Of a DNA stretch of 26,112 nt, positions 20,782-26,112 are shown piece after piece. A program made the translations under genes and the position numbers. Location: positions 1-26,112 of IMG/VR virus record IMGVR_UViG_3300042453_002532. One strand, 5' to 3'. Position 1 is the stretch's first letter; each line of letters opens with the position of its first letter. Source of the stretch: a virus. The notes below the pieces were generated by a model. That model was not told the DNA's origin. It worked only from the letters and a program-made list of their open reading frames with translations, and made no database searches.

Positions 20782-21603
20782 TTGTCCACTCTTGATCCCA
20801 CCGAAGCACTAAGCGGCTTAGCTAAGTGGAAGCTGGAGCGTGACGACGAAAGTGACCCTAATGGGCGTATTTACCGCGATAAGCAGGGTGAAATTTACCA
20901 TAGCGTTACCCGTATTCTTAAGGAGACCAGCAACAGCAAGGCGGCGTTGGAGGCTTGGGCCGCCCGCTTAGGCGAAGAACGCGCCGCCCAGGAGCGCGAC
21001 ACCGCAGCGCAGCGCGGCACGCTCACCCACAACTGCGCCGAGTACCTGCTGCGCACCGCCAAGCGCATGGCCGACGCCACCGCTAAGCGCCGCAACTCCT
21101 GGTACACGAAATCAGACGGCCTCGGCCGCTCCCCCGCCCCACTCACTAAGTGGGCACTTACCCAAGTGCTCCCTAGCGTCCCTAAGGCCGGTCTTAGCGC
21201 TGCCGGCTATCGCCGTGGCTTACTCGGCTGGATAAGCGAAAATGTAACTGCTATCCACGCAATCGAATTTAGCGTGCATCATCCTGCAGGTTTCGCTGGC
21301 ACCTGCGACGGACTAATTGACTACAAAGGTAAGGGGCCTTTCGTCGCCGACTGGAAAACCTCCTTCAACAAACGCTCCGAAGAACTCCTTACCGACTACA
21401 CCGACCAAATCGGCGCCTACAGCCTCGGCCTACGCCACCTCACCGGCATCCAAGCCGTAGGCGGCCTCATCGTCGTAGCACGCCGCGCCGGTAAGCCGGA
21501 TGTGCGCGAACTAAGCGCCCTGGAAGTGCGCGGCGCCGAATGCCGCTACCTAGAGCGCTGCGAAGCCTACTTCGATGCGCTGCATAAGCAGCTAAGCAGC
21601 TGA
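20782..21603 (+). CDS. PD-(D/E)XK exonuclease (RecB/MGME1-like)
   Basis: 273 aa from a TTG at 20782; no ATG exists near the N-terminus, the TTG at 20773 is the alternative, and the TTG at 20722 is unlikely because it lies in the terminator stem. The nuclease core is clear: GTLTH (79-83), IEFSVHHPAGFAGTCDGLID with Asp176, FVADWKTS with Asp190 and Lys192, and DQIGAY (208-213), in the order of RecB-family exonucleases such as MGME1 and Cas4-like enzymes. N-terminal SVTRILKETS also fits. It would resect DNA ends for recombination, replication or host DNA breakdown. It follows the SSB-like gene but is separated by a terminator, so it may have its own promoter. Stop TGA. Confidence 0.85.
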   Translation: MSTLDPTEALSGLAKWKLERDDESDPNGRIYRDKQGEIYHSVTRILKETSNSKAALEAWAARLGEERAAQERDTAAQRGTLTHNCAEYLLRTAKRMADATAKRRNSWYTKSDGLGRSPAPLTKWALTQVLPSVPKAGLSAAGYRRGLLGWISENVTAIHAIEFSVHHPAGFAGTCDGLIDYKGKGPFVADWKTSFNKRSEELLTDYTDQIGAYSLGLRHLTGIQAVGGLIVVARRAGKPDVRELSALEVRGAECRYLERCEAYFDALHKQLSS

Positions 21604-21616
21604 GCGATTGCGCAGC

Positions 21617-21678
21617 TTACGGCGTTAAGTCTTGTCACCTAAAATGGTTGGAGCTGCGGCGTAACAGCGCCCAGCTCC
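21617..21678 (+). promoter_or_regulatory. Candidate promoter and operator before the Bro-N gene
   Basis: TAAAAT (21640-21645, 5/6 to a -10 box) lies 17 bp after TTACGG (21617-21622, weak -35). Just downstream, GGAGCTG (21650-21656) and CAGCTCC (21672-21678) form a 7-bp inverted repeat overlapping the expected start of transcription, a typical place for an operator. The gene 28 bp further on encodes a Bro-N antirepressor-like protein, which would fit a regulated or self-regulated promoter. Confidence 0.35.
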
Positions 21679-21705
21679 CGGATCACTCACCGAAACTGAG
21701 CAACC

Positions 21706-22467
21706 ATGGCCATTCAAGCAAACCTCGGCGGCCTCTGGACCTGCGATCTCGGCGAGATCCGCATGACACCCCAGGGACAGCCCAGCGTCTTCGACATGAT
21801 CCGCGTCCTCGGCGGGCAGAAAAACCCGCGCGACGCATGGCAGCGTCTCGTTGAGTCCCACCCTGAGGTTGTCGGAAAGTGCGACAACCTCCTCTTTCCC
21901 GGCCGCGGCCAGCGTGAAACACCGATCGCCCGCACCAAGGAGGACGCCTACTACATCCTCGGCTTGCTGCCTGGAGCGGTCGGCCGGAAATACCGCGAGC
22001 AGGCCGCTGAACTGTTCAGCCGGTTCCTTGACGACCCTGCCTCAGTTGCGTCAGCCGCTGTCGAGCGGATGTCTGACGAGGAGCGCGATCGGCTTGAAGC
22101 CCGCCTAAAGGGAAAACGTACCAGGCATGTGTTTACAGATGTACTTAAAGACCATGGAGTAGTGCAAGTGGGATACGGGAACTGCACTAATGCGGTTTAT
22201 GTGCAAATACTTGGGGCTACCGCACGACAGCTAAAAGTAGGAATTGCGGCCACTAAAAACCTACCCGTGCAGCGCGTAAACCCCCGCGATCACTTCTCGG
22301 TACAGCAGCTCGGCGACGTTGAAACCGCAGAGCGTATTGCAGCCGGCCAAATTCGCCGCCAATCCGCGCACGGAAACACTGCCGTAGAGCACGTAGTCCT
22401 CCACAGCGCCGCCTATACACGTCGCCTTCTCGATGGCGATATTGACATCCCCGGCCTAAGCCACTAG
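21706..22467 (+). CDS. Bro-N / antirepressor-like protein
   Basis: 253 aa. Residues 10-110 follow the Bro-N type found in many cyanobacterial proteins: SVFDMIRVLGGQKNPRDAWQ, SHPEVVGKCDNLLFPGRGQR, ETPIARTKEDAYYILGLLPG and a helix REQAAELFSRFLDD. A charged linker (120-140) leads to a second domain (142-235) with VGYGNCTNAVYVQILGATAR and NPRDHFSVQQLGDVE, a partner domain I remember C-terminal to Bro-N/KilA-type proteins. Bro-N proteins bind DNA or repressors and regulate phage development. The ATG context is ACCATGG. It has its own candidate promoter and operator, and two hairpin terminators follow. Antirepressors suggest a temperate ancestor, but no integrase is seen here. Confidence 0.75.
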   Translation: MAIQANLGGLWTCDLGEIRMTPQGQPSVFDMIRVLGGQKNPRDAWQRLVESHPEVVGKCDNLLFPGRGQRETPIARTKEDAYYILGLLPGAVGRKYREQAAELFSRFLDDPASVASAAVERMSDEERDRLEARLKGKRTRHVFTDVLKDHGVVQVGYGNCTNAVYVQILGATARQLKVGIAATKNLPVQRVNPRDHFSVQQLGDVETAERIAAGQIRRQSAHGNTAVEHVVLHSAAYTRRLLDGDIDIPGLSH

Positions 22468-22503
22468 GTTGGTTGGCGTGCTCCTCCTCCGGGGCGGTTA
22501 GGT

Positions 22504-22543
22504 CCAACTCCCAGACGTTTCTCGGCGCAGGGGAGTTGGGTTT
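22504..22543 (+). terminator. Hairpin after the Bro-N gene (first of two)
   Basis: CCAACTCCC (22504-22512) pairs with GGGAGTTGG (22531-22539) around an 18-base loop and is followed by a short GTTT. The stem is perfect but the loop is long and the T-run poor, so on its own it is a weak terminator. Confidence 0.5.
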
Positions 22544-22552
22544 GCTTCTGAG

Positions 22553-22590
22553 AGACCTCCCGGTTGGCGCCGGGGGGTCTTTCGCTTTGT
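22553..22590 (+). terminator. Terminator-like hairpin after the Bro-N gene (second of two)
   Basis: AGACCTCCCGG (22553-22563) pairs with CCGGGGGGTCT (22570-22580) with one G-T pair and loop TTGGCG, then TTCGCTTTG. A strong GC stem with an interrupted T-rich tail. With the preceding hairpin it insulates the Bro-N gene from the gpZ-like gene. Confidence 0.65.
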
Positions 22591-22651
22591 TGGCTCAGCG
22601 CTGCCTAGCACCCGCACCCCTTAGCCTCTTAGCACCGCCGCACCTCCACTT

Positions 22652-23344
22652 ATGGCTCGCACAATCGAGTTCGACGTGGAGAGCATCTTCCGCAGGCTGA
22701 ATGCGCTGGAAGGTACGCAGATCAAATACGCCGCCAAGCGGTCCTTGCAGCGCTTCGGTTTTGAGGCCCAACAGCACCTGGGCCTCCAGATGGCAGGCCG
22801 CTTTGAGAACCCCGTAAGTTATACGCTTGGCTCCGCGAGGTATGATCCCAGACTTATCGAAGATCAAGGTAGCGTAGCTCTGCGCCTCTACATAAATCCC
22901 GATGGCTCTAAGGGTACGGCGCCCGCCACCTACCTTTACCCCACAGATCGTGGCAGCGGTGATAGCACTGCTTACACCACACGCTTCGGCAAGGGCCTAA
23001 GCAAGATTGGCATCACCAATAAGTTTCCCGTACCTTACGCGGGCGGTAAGGAGGTGCGTACCAACAAGTACGGCAACATGCTGCCAAGCCAGTACCAAGA
23101 AACACTTAGAGGCTTGCAGACCAAAGGTTCTACGATCTTCGCCCTGCCGAACGGCTCCCCAGGCGGCCTGCTGCCTCCCGGCATCTACAAGCGCCGCGGC
23201 CGCTCCGCCTACCTCCTCTTCTCCCTGCTCAACCAGCCCCCACAAGTCCGCCAAGCGTTCGACTTCTACGGCATAACCCAGCGCCTCGCACAGCAGCGCC
23301 TCCCTAAGCTGATAGGCGAAGAGCTGGCCAAAGCGCTGCGCTAA
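22652..23344 (+). CDS. gpZ-like minor tail / tail completion protein
   Basis: 230 aa from the ATG at 22652 (context CACTTATGG). N-terminal helices with IKYAAKRSLQRFGFEAQQHL, then VSYTLGSARYDPRLIEDQGS, a strand ALRLYINPDG, a middle part with GLSKIGITNKFPVPYAGG, and a C-terminal part IFALPNGSPGGLLPPGIYKR then SAYLLFSLLNQPP and long helices. This plan, an N-terminal helix pair (AxxRxLxxF), a basic loop, GIYKR followed by a strand and a C-terminal helix, resembles lambda gpZ-like minor tail proteins, which join the tail terminator to the head-tail connector. It is isolated from the gpK-I-J cluster and its neighbours are regulatory and small genes. HK97 gp10-like proteins are an alternative. Confidence 0.55.
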   Translation: MARTIEFDVESIFRRLNALEGTQIKYAAKRSLQRFGFEAQQHLGLQMAGRFENPVSYTLGSARYDPRLIEDQGSVALRLYINPDGSKGTAPATYLYPTDRGSGDSTAYTTRFGKGLSKIGITNKFPVPYAGGKEVRTNKYGNMLPSQYQETLRGLQTKGSTIFALPNGSPGGLLPPGIYKRRGRSAYLLFSLLNQPPQVRQAFDFYGITQRLAQQRLPKLIGEELAKALR

Positions 23345-23463
23345 GCCGCGCCGCTGCGCTGCTGCGCCGCTTAGCTTACGTTTTACAACACCCCTTACAC
23401 GACCCCTTACCCCGCTTCAGCTTACGTGTGCTACGCTTACCCGTGTTCAACCCCTTAGCACCA

Positions 23464-24195
23464 ATGCTTACACCCCTTATCCGCCTGGCCGACGCCGCCT
23501 ACCGCGCCGGCGTCCCCCTTATGTCCGACAGCGCCTTCGATCGCCTGGCCAGCCTCGCGCCCAACGCCCTGCCCCCTCTCACGACGCTGCTTAGCCTCGA
23601 CTGCCACCCCGACCCGCACGACTGGCTGGAGCGCAACCCCGGCCCCTACGCCGTCCAGCTCAAGGCCGATGGCGTAAGCGTCAACCTCGTCTACCTCGAC
23701 GGCCGCTTCAGCCACGCCCACCTACGCAGCGGCCGCGACTGCACCGACGCTGCCCTCCGCGCTGGTGCGCTGCTCGACCTCCCCGGCTCCCCCGTGGGCC
23801 GCATCGAGGTCCGCTGTGAGGCCATGGCGTTTGCCTACACCAACCCCGGCAAGCCCCCCACCCGCAACGCCTGCGCCGCCGCCCTCCGCCGTAAGGGGTT
23901 GCAGGACAAGCTAAATCTCAGCCTTCTCGCCTTCGACATCACCGGCATCGACGCCATCACCACACACTGCGGCGCCATGGTCTGGCTCAAGTGCGCCGGC
24001 TTCGCCACCCTCGACACCCTGGAAGCCGCCACCGCCACCGAGGTATTTGAGCTGTTCGACGCCTTCTGCGTCTGCCAACACACCCTGCCCTTCCCCTGCG
24101 ACGGCATCACCGTCAAGATCAACTCCAAGATCCGCCAGCGCCAGCTCGGCAACGACTCCCGCGCCCCACGCTGGGCCATAAGCATGAAGCCGTAA
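23464..24195 (+). CDS. Stand-alone NAD-type DNA ligase adenylation domain
   Basis: 243 aa from the ATG at 23464 (a GTG at 23428 is in frame). It reads as LigA domain Ia plus the nucleotidyltransferase domain: LADAAYRAGVPLMSDSAFDR (Ia-like), motif I QLKADGVSV with adenylated Lys67, motif III RIEVRCEAM (Glu115), an N-P-x-x-x-P-T-R-N-A-x-A-A-A-L-R segment, motif IV CDGITVKIN and motif V APRWAISMK ending at Lys242. One residue later the protein stops, so the OB-fold, zinc finger, HhH and BRCT parts of LigA are all missing. Full LigA is about 670 aa. This fragment could take AMP from NAD+, but sealing DNA would normally need the OB-fold. The protein may be a remnant or work with a partner. The stop context is TAAGCTGCG. 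Confidence 0.82.
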   Translation: MLTPLIRLADAAYRAGVPLMSDSAFDRLASLAPNALPPLTTLLSLDCHPDPHDWLERNPGPYAVQLKADGVSVNLVYLDGRFSHAHLRSGRDCTDAALRAGALLDLPGSPVGRIEVRCEAMAFAYTNPGKPPTRNACAAALRRKGLQDKLNLSLLAFDITGIDAITTHCGAMVWLKCAGFATLDTLEAATATEVFELFDAFCVCQHTLPFPCDGITVKINSKIRQRQLGNDSRAPRWAISMKP

Positions 24196-24264
24196 GCTGC
24201 GCAGCGCTAAGCCGCAGCACTAAGCCGCGGCACTGCCCCACACCACGTACCCACACTTAGTTTC

Positions 24265-24495
24265 ATGAGTCTCACCCCCACAGACCCCTACAGCACATCC
24301 CCTCGCCCCATGACACCCACCGCCGCCCTACGCGAAGCCAAACTCCGCTTAGCCAACGACATCGAGAACCTCCTCGACACCTTCACTAAGCTGACGGACC
24401 TAAGCGTAAGCGAGATCTATGTAGAGCAAGTGCTCATGCACACGCCTCATCCCGTATTCAACCGCCACCTCGTGCGCCTGCGCATAAGCCTGTGA
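24265..24495 (+). CDS. Small helical hypothetical protein (76 aa)
   Basis: 76 aa from the ATG at 24265; an internal ATG at 24310 would give 61 aa. After a Pro/Thr/Ser-rich start comes a helix AALREAKLRLANDIENLLDT, then FTKLTDLSVSEIYVEQVLMH and an end with HLVRLRISL. The second part resembles small cyanophage proteins I have seen without names. A GTGA overlap joins it to the next membrane-protein gene. Function unknown. Confidence 0.62.
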   Translation: MSLTPTDPYSTSPRPMTPTAALREAKLRLANDIENLLDTFTKLTDLSVSEIYVEQVLMHTPHPVFNRHLVRLRISL

Positions 24496-24641
24496 ACCGC
24501 AAAATCCTCCTAATCTGCGACGTATTTTGCTTCGTAATCGCAGCTGGAACGATCGCCCTCATCACCTGGGGCATCACCACCTACCCCTCCCCCACCCACA
24601 GCGGCACACAACCCCTAAGCCGCCCCACACCCACGCGCTAA
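24492..24641 (+). CDS. Small single-pass membrane protein (49 aa)
   Basis: GTG at 24492 (GTGA overlap with the upstream TGA) to TAA at 24639-24641, 49 aa. Residues 4-28 (KILLICDVFCFVIAAGTIAL then ITWGI) are a transmembrane helix with a short basic N-terminus, followed by a Pro/Thr-rich tail. Signal-anchor topology is likely. Its stop codon lies inside the first unit of the 15-bp tandem repeat. Role unknown; a membrane-targeted host-takeover protein is one possibility. Confidence 0.58.
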   Translation: MNRKILLICDVFCFVIAAGTIALITWGITTYPSPTHSGTQPLSRPTPTR

Positions 24642-24696
24642 GCCGCTAAGCGCTAAGCCGCTAAGCGCTAAGCCGCTAAGCGCTAAGCCGCTAAGC
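24637..24696. repeat. Four perfect 15-bp tandem repeats (GCTAAGCCGCTAAGC)
   Basis: Units at 24637-24651, 24652-24666, 24667-24681 and 24682-24696 are identical; a degenerate fifth begins GCTACGCCGCC. Each unit contains TAAGC twice. The array starts at the stop codon of the 49-aa membrane protein and lies in a non-coding gap (24642-24748). It could be an iteron-like binding site, a recombination product or slippage of the over-represented word. Confidence 0.9.
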
Positions 24697-24748
24697 GCTA
24701 CGCCGCCCAACTGCCCCTTACCCCTTACCCCTTACCACGCCGCAGCTT

Positions 24749-24925
24749 ATGACCCTCCTACCGTTTACCTGCAGCGCTTCCCGTCCTGGTGCGCCGCCTA
24801 TCCGCATCGGCATCCTGGCCCGCTCCAAGAGCGACGCCCACACCACCGCCACCGAACTCTTCCCCGCCTACACCATAGGCTTGGTGGAACTAAGTCCCGA
24901 GTGGACCGATAAGCACGACGCTTAA
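24749..24925 (+). CDS. Hypothetical protein (58 aa)
   Basis: ATG at 24749 (context AGCTTATGA) to TAA at 24923-24925, 58 aa. Sequence MTLLPFTCSASRPGAPPIRI, then GILARSKSDAHTTATELFPA and YTIGLVELSPEWTDKHDA. It looks like a small mixed fold; no family recognised. It is preceded by CCCCTTACCCCTTACC, a pyrimidine-rich leader rather than a Shine-Dalgarno site, as are several neighbours. Confidence 0.55.
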   Translation: MTLLPFTCSASRPGAPPIRIGILARSKSDAHTTATELFPAYTIGLVELSPEWTDKHDA

Positions 24926-24963
24926 GCTTCCACGCATCCAAGCACCTAAGCCGCCCCTTACTT

Positions 24964-25161
24964 ATGACAGCATCCAACCTGCAACTTACGCAGCTTAAGC
25001 GTTACTGGTTCCAGATCGAGGCAACCAATCAAATCCAGTGCGTGTGGGCCGTGAGCTTCACCGAGGCCAAAGACAAAGCCGCTAAGCGCTACCTACCGCA
25101 GTGGCGCGGCATAAGCTGGATTGACGTAAGCGGCGGCACCTCCACAGGGCGAGACTCATGA
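24964..25161 (+). CDS. Hypothetical protein (65 aa)
   Basis: 65 aa from the ATG at 24964 (context TACTTATGA). Sequence MTASNLQLTQLKRYWFQIEA, a strand NQIQCVWAVSFTEAKDKA, then KRYLPQWRGISWIDVS. The W-F-x-I-E and T-x-x-x-A-K-x-x-A pattern suggests a small alpha/beta protein like phage proteins that carry a short beta-hairpin and one helix. No named family. The leader CCGCCCCTTA is again pyrimidine-rich. Confidence 0.6.
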   Translation: MTASNLQLTQLKRYWFQIEATNQIQCVWAVSFTEAKDKAAKRYLPQWRGISWIDVSGGTSTGRDS

Positions 25162-25213
25162 GTCTCACGCCCCAGCGCCTAAGCTCCGCCGCTCCCCTTA
25201 TCCCTTAGCACCT

Positions 25214-25534
25214 ATGTCGCGCCTCCTTACCCGCCACCAACTGCTAAGCCTCTACCACTCCATCCCCCTTACCGCCACTTACGAAGACCGCCTCGTCGCC
25301 TATGGCAATGCGGTCCAGTCCTGGCTAAGCAGCCCCGAATCGGAAGATCCGCGCTTACCCCTCTCCTCCCTCTGCCTACCGCAGCGCATCTATGGCGCCC
25401 TCCGCCGCGCCGGCTACACCTACGTCGATGACGTGCGCAACGCCACCGACGCCCAACTGCTCAGCGCCCGCGACTTCGGCCCTAAGGGGCTGCGCCTGCT
25501 CCGCGACGCGTTAAGCGCCGCGCCGCGCCGCTAA
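25214..25534 (+). CDS. RNA polymerase alpha C-terminal-domain-like protein
   Basis: 106 aa from the ATG at 25214 (context CACCTATGT). Residues 1-45 are helical and unique (LLTRHQLLSLYHSIPLTATY). Residues 48-101 align by eye without gaps to the alpha-CTD of bacterial RNA polymerase: LPLSSLCLPQRIYGALRRAG, YTYVDDVRNATDAQLLSARD and FGPKGLRLLRDAL. Of the DNA-contacting residues of E. coli alpha, Arg265 corresponds to Arg58, Gly296 to Gly89 and Lys298 to Lys91, while Asn268, Cys269 and Ser299 are replaced by Gly, Ala and Gly. The rest of alpha is absent. It might occupy UP elements or activator surfaces and so alter host transcription. A general HhH DNA-binding protein is the alternative. Confidence 0.75.
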   Translation: MSRLLTRHQLLSLYHSIPLTATYEDRLVAYGNAVQSWLSSPESEDPRLPLSSLCLPQRIYGALRRAGYTYVDDVRNATDAQLLSARDFGPKGLRLLRDALSAAPRR

Positions 25535-25688
25535 GTGGCTAAGCGGCTAAGCGGCGGTGGAACGCTCACCGCTGAGCCTGTGTTACAAAATCTTACGTGG
25601 CCTGGCTGTCTGGCCTAAGCGGGCGGCGATGCCTTAATGTACTTGCACAGCGCACCGACAGCGCTCCCCACCCCTCCACTTAAACACC

Positions 25689-26112
25689 GTGACTTACCTG
25701 CTCACCAGCCAGGCCACCCACTCCGACACCACCGAGGCCCAAAGGGTCTCACGGATGCAGCGCCACGAGATCACCAGCGGCTACAGCCGTGACCGTCACC
25801 TCCTGCTTACCGCACCGCCGCAGATCGCACTGCAGGCCGGTGGTACGCCCATCGGCCCCGACGCCACACCTCGCCAAGCCTTCGCCGCGGCCGGCGCCGA
25901 CTTCGCCGTAAGCGCTAAGCCGATCGCATTCGACAACGCTGTCGAGTACGGCGGCGATGCCCCTGAGTGCGACTGGCGTTGCGTCAGCAGCCACAAGGCG
26001 ATCGTCCGCGAGGACATCGGCCGCTGCCTGGGCATTGTGGGTCGTAATTACACCCCCGTCCAGAACGAAGCGCTCATCGGCCTCTTCGACTTCCTGCACG
26101 AAGATGCCCAGA
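25689..26112 (+). CDS. DUF932 (phage/plasmid-like protein), 3' end missing
   Basis: Open from a GTG at 25689 to the window edge, 141 codons visible; an ATG at 25755 is a later option. The motif CLGIVGRNYTPVQNEAL (residues 113-129), followed by FDFLHED, is the hallmark of DUF932 (TIGR03299-type phage/plasmid-like proteins), as is the preceding region with SSHKAIVREDIGR. These proteins of 300-400 aa are common on phages and plasmids near replication or recombination genes; a role in DNA repair or replication is suspected but not proved. Upstream 25535-25688 holds no gene that I can support; it contains TAAGCGGCTAAGCGG and no obvious promoter. Confidence 0.8.
   Translation, partial: MTYLLTSQATHSDTTEAQRVSRMQRHEITSGYSRDRHLLLTAPPQIALQAGGTPIGPDATPRQAFAAAGADFAVSAKPIAFDNAVEYGGDAPECDWRCVSSHKAIVREDIGRCLGIVGRNYTPVQNEALIGLFDFLHEDAQ

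Noticed and set aside
19913-20809. 298-codon leftward ORF across the SSB-like gene
   Set aside because: It crosses two rightward signals (a start with CTTATG context and a perfect terminator) and has no motif; the rightward frame has protein-like segments and a conserved-looking core.
24637-24696. CRISPR array
   Set aside because: Units are 15 bp, contiguous and without spacers, so this is a simple tandem repeat.

Overview
This window looks like part of the genome of a tailed double-stranded DNA phage, probably a long-tailed (siphovirus-type) phage of a Synechococcus/Cyanobium-like cyanobacterium. The tail genes are lambda-like (gpK, gpI and gpJ homologues). The encoded sigma factor reads like a cyanobacterial group 2 sigma. 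Several tiny genes resemble small families I remember from cyanophages. I see no rRNA, tRNA, integrase, IS element or CRISPR array. Host and phage type are inferences from recalled family features, not from a search.

Layout. (1) Positions 1-8143 run mostly rightward: the end of the tail module (NlpC/P60 gpK-like, gpI-like, gpJ-like with a Hint/intein-like domain near its N-terminus), then lysis and accessory genes (45-aa basic protein, 50-aa hydrophobic protein, XhlA-like coiled-coil/membrane protein, a two-domain GH24 plus C39-like endolysin, a metallophosphoesterase, an HNH nuclease). (2) Positions 8197-19847 run leftward. Read in transcription order they are: a PrimPol/RecA-type primase-helicase, a small ORF, an A-family DNA polymerase, small DNA-binding candidates (RHH, AT-hook-like), an array of 13 tiny overlapping genes, a zinc-ribbon protein, a sigma factor, a dNMP kinase and a small Cys protein. 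(3) Positions 20045-26112 run rightward: an SSB-like protein, a PD-(D/E)XK exonuclease, a Bro-N antirepressor-like protein, a gpZ-like tail protein, a stand-alone NAD-type DNA ligase adenylation domain, several tiny genes, a stand-alone RNA polymerase alpha-CTD-like protein and the start of a DUF932 protein. The arms diverge at 19848-20044, where hairpin and promoter-like signals lie, and converge at 8144-8196.

The gene set suggests a lytic or largely self-sufficient replication programme (polymerase, primase-helicase, SSB, exonuclease, nucleotide kinase, ligase-like protein). Transcription may be redirected by two phage parts resembling host RNA polymerase components, a group 2 sigma and an alpha-CTD mimic.

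The most unusual signals are at the level of DNA words. TAAG/CTTA is strongly over-represented outside the tail module. It sits at about half of the free-standing start codons (as CTTATG) and around many stop codons (as TAAGC, three times as TAAGCTGCG), and it builds tandem and inverted repeats. Separately, the leftward mini-gene array is joined by a stereotyped 8-nt stop/start overlap, and unrelated genes share DNA exactly at their boundaries, which looks like a cassette-exchange architecture.
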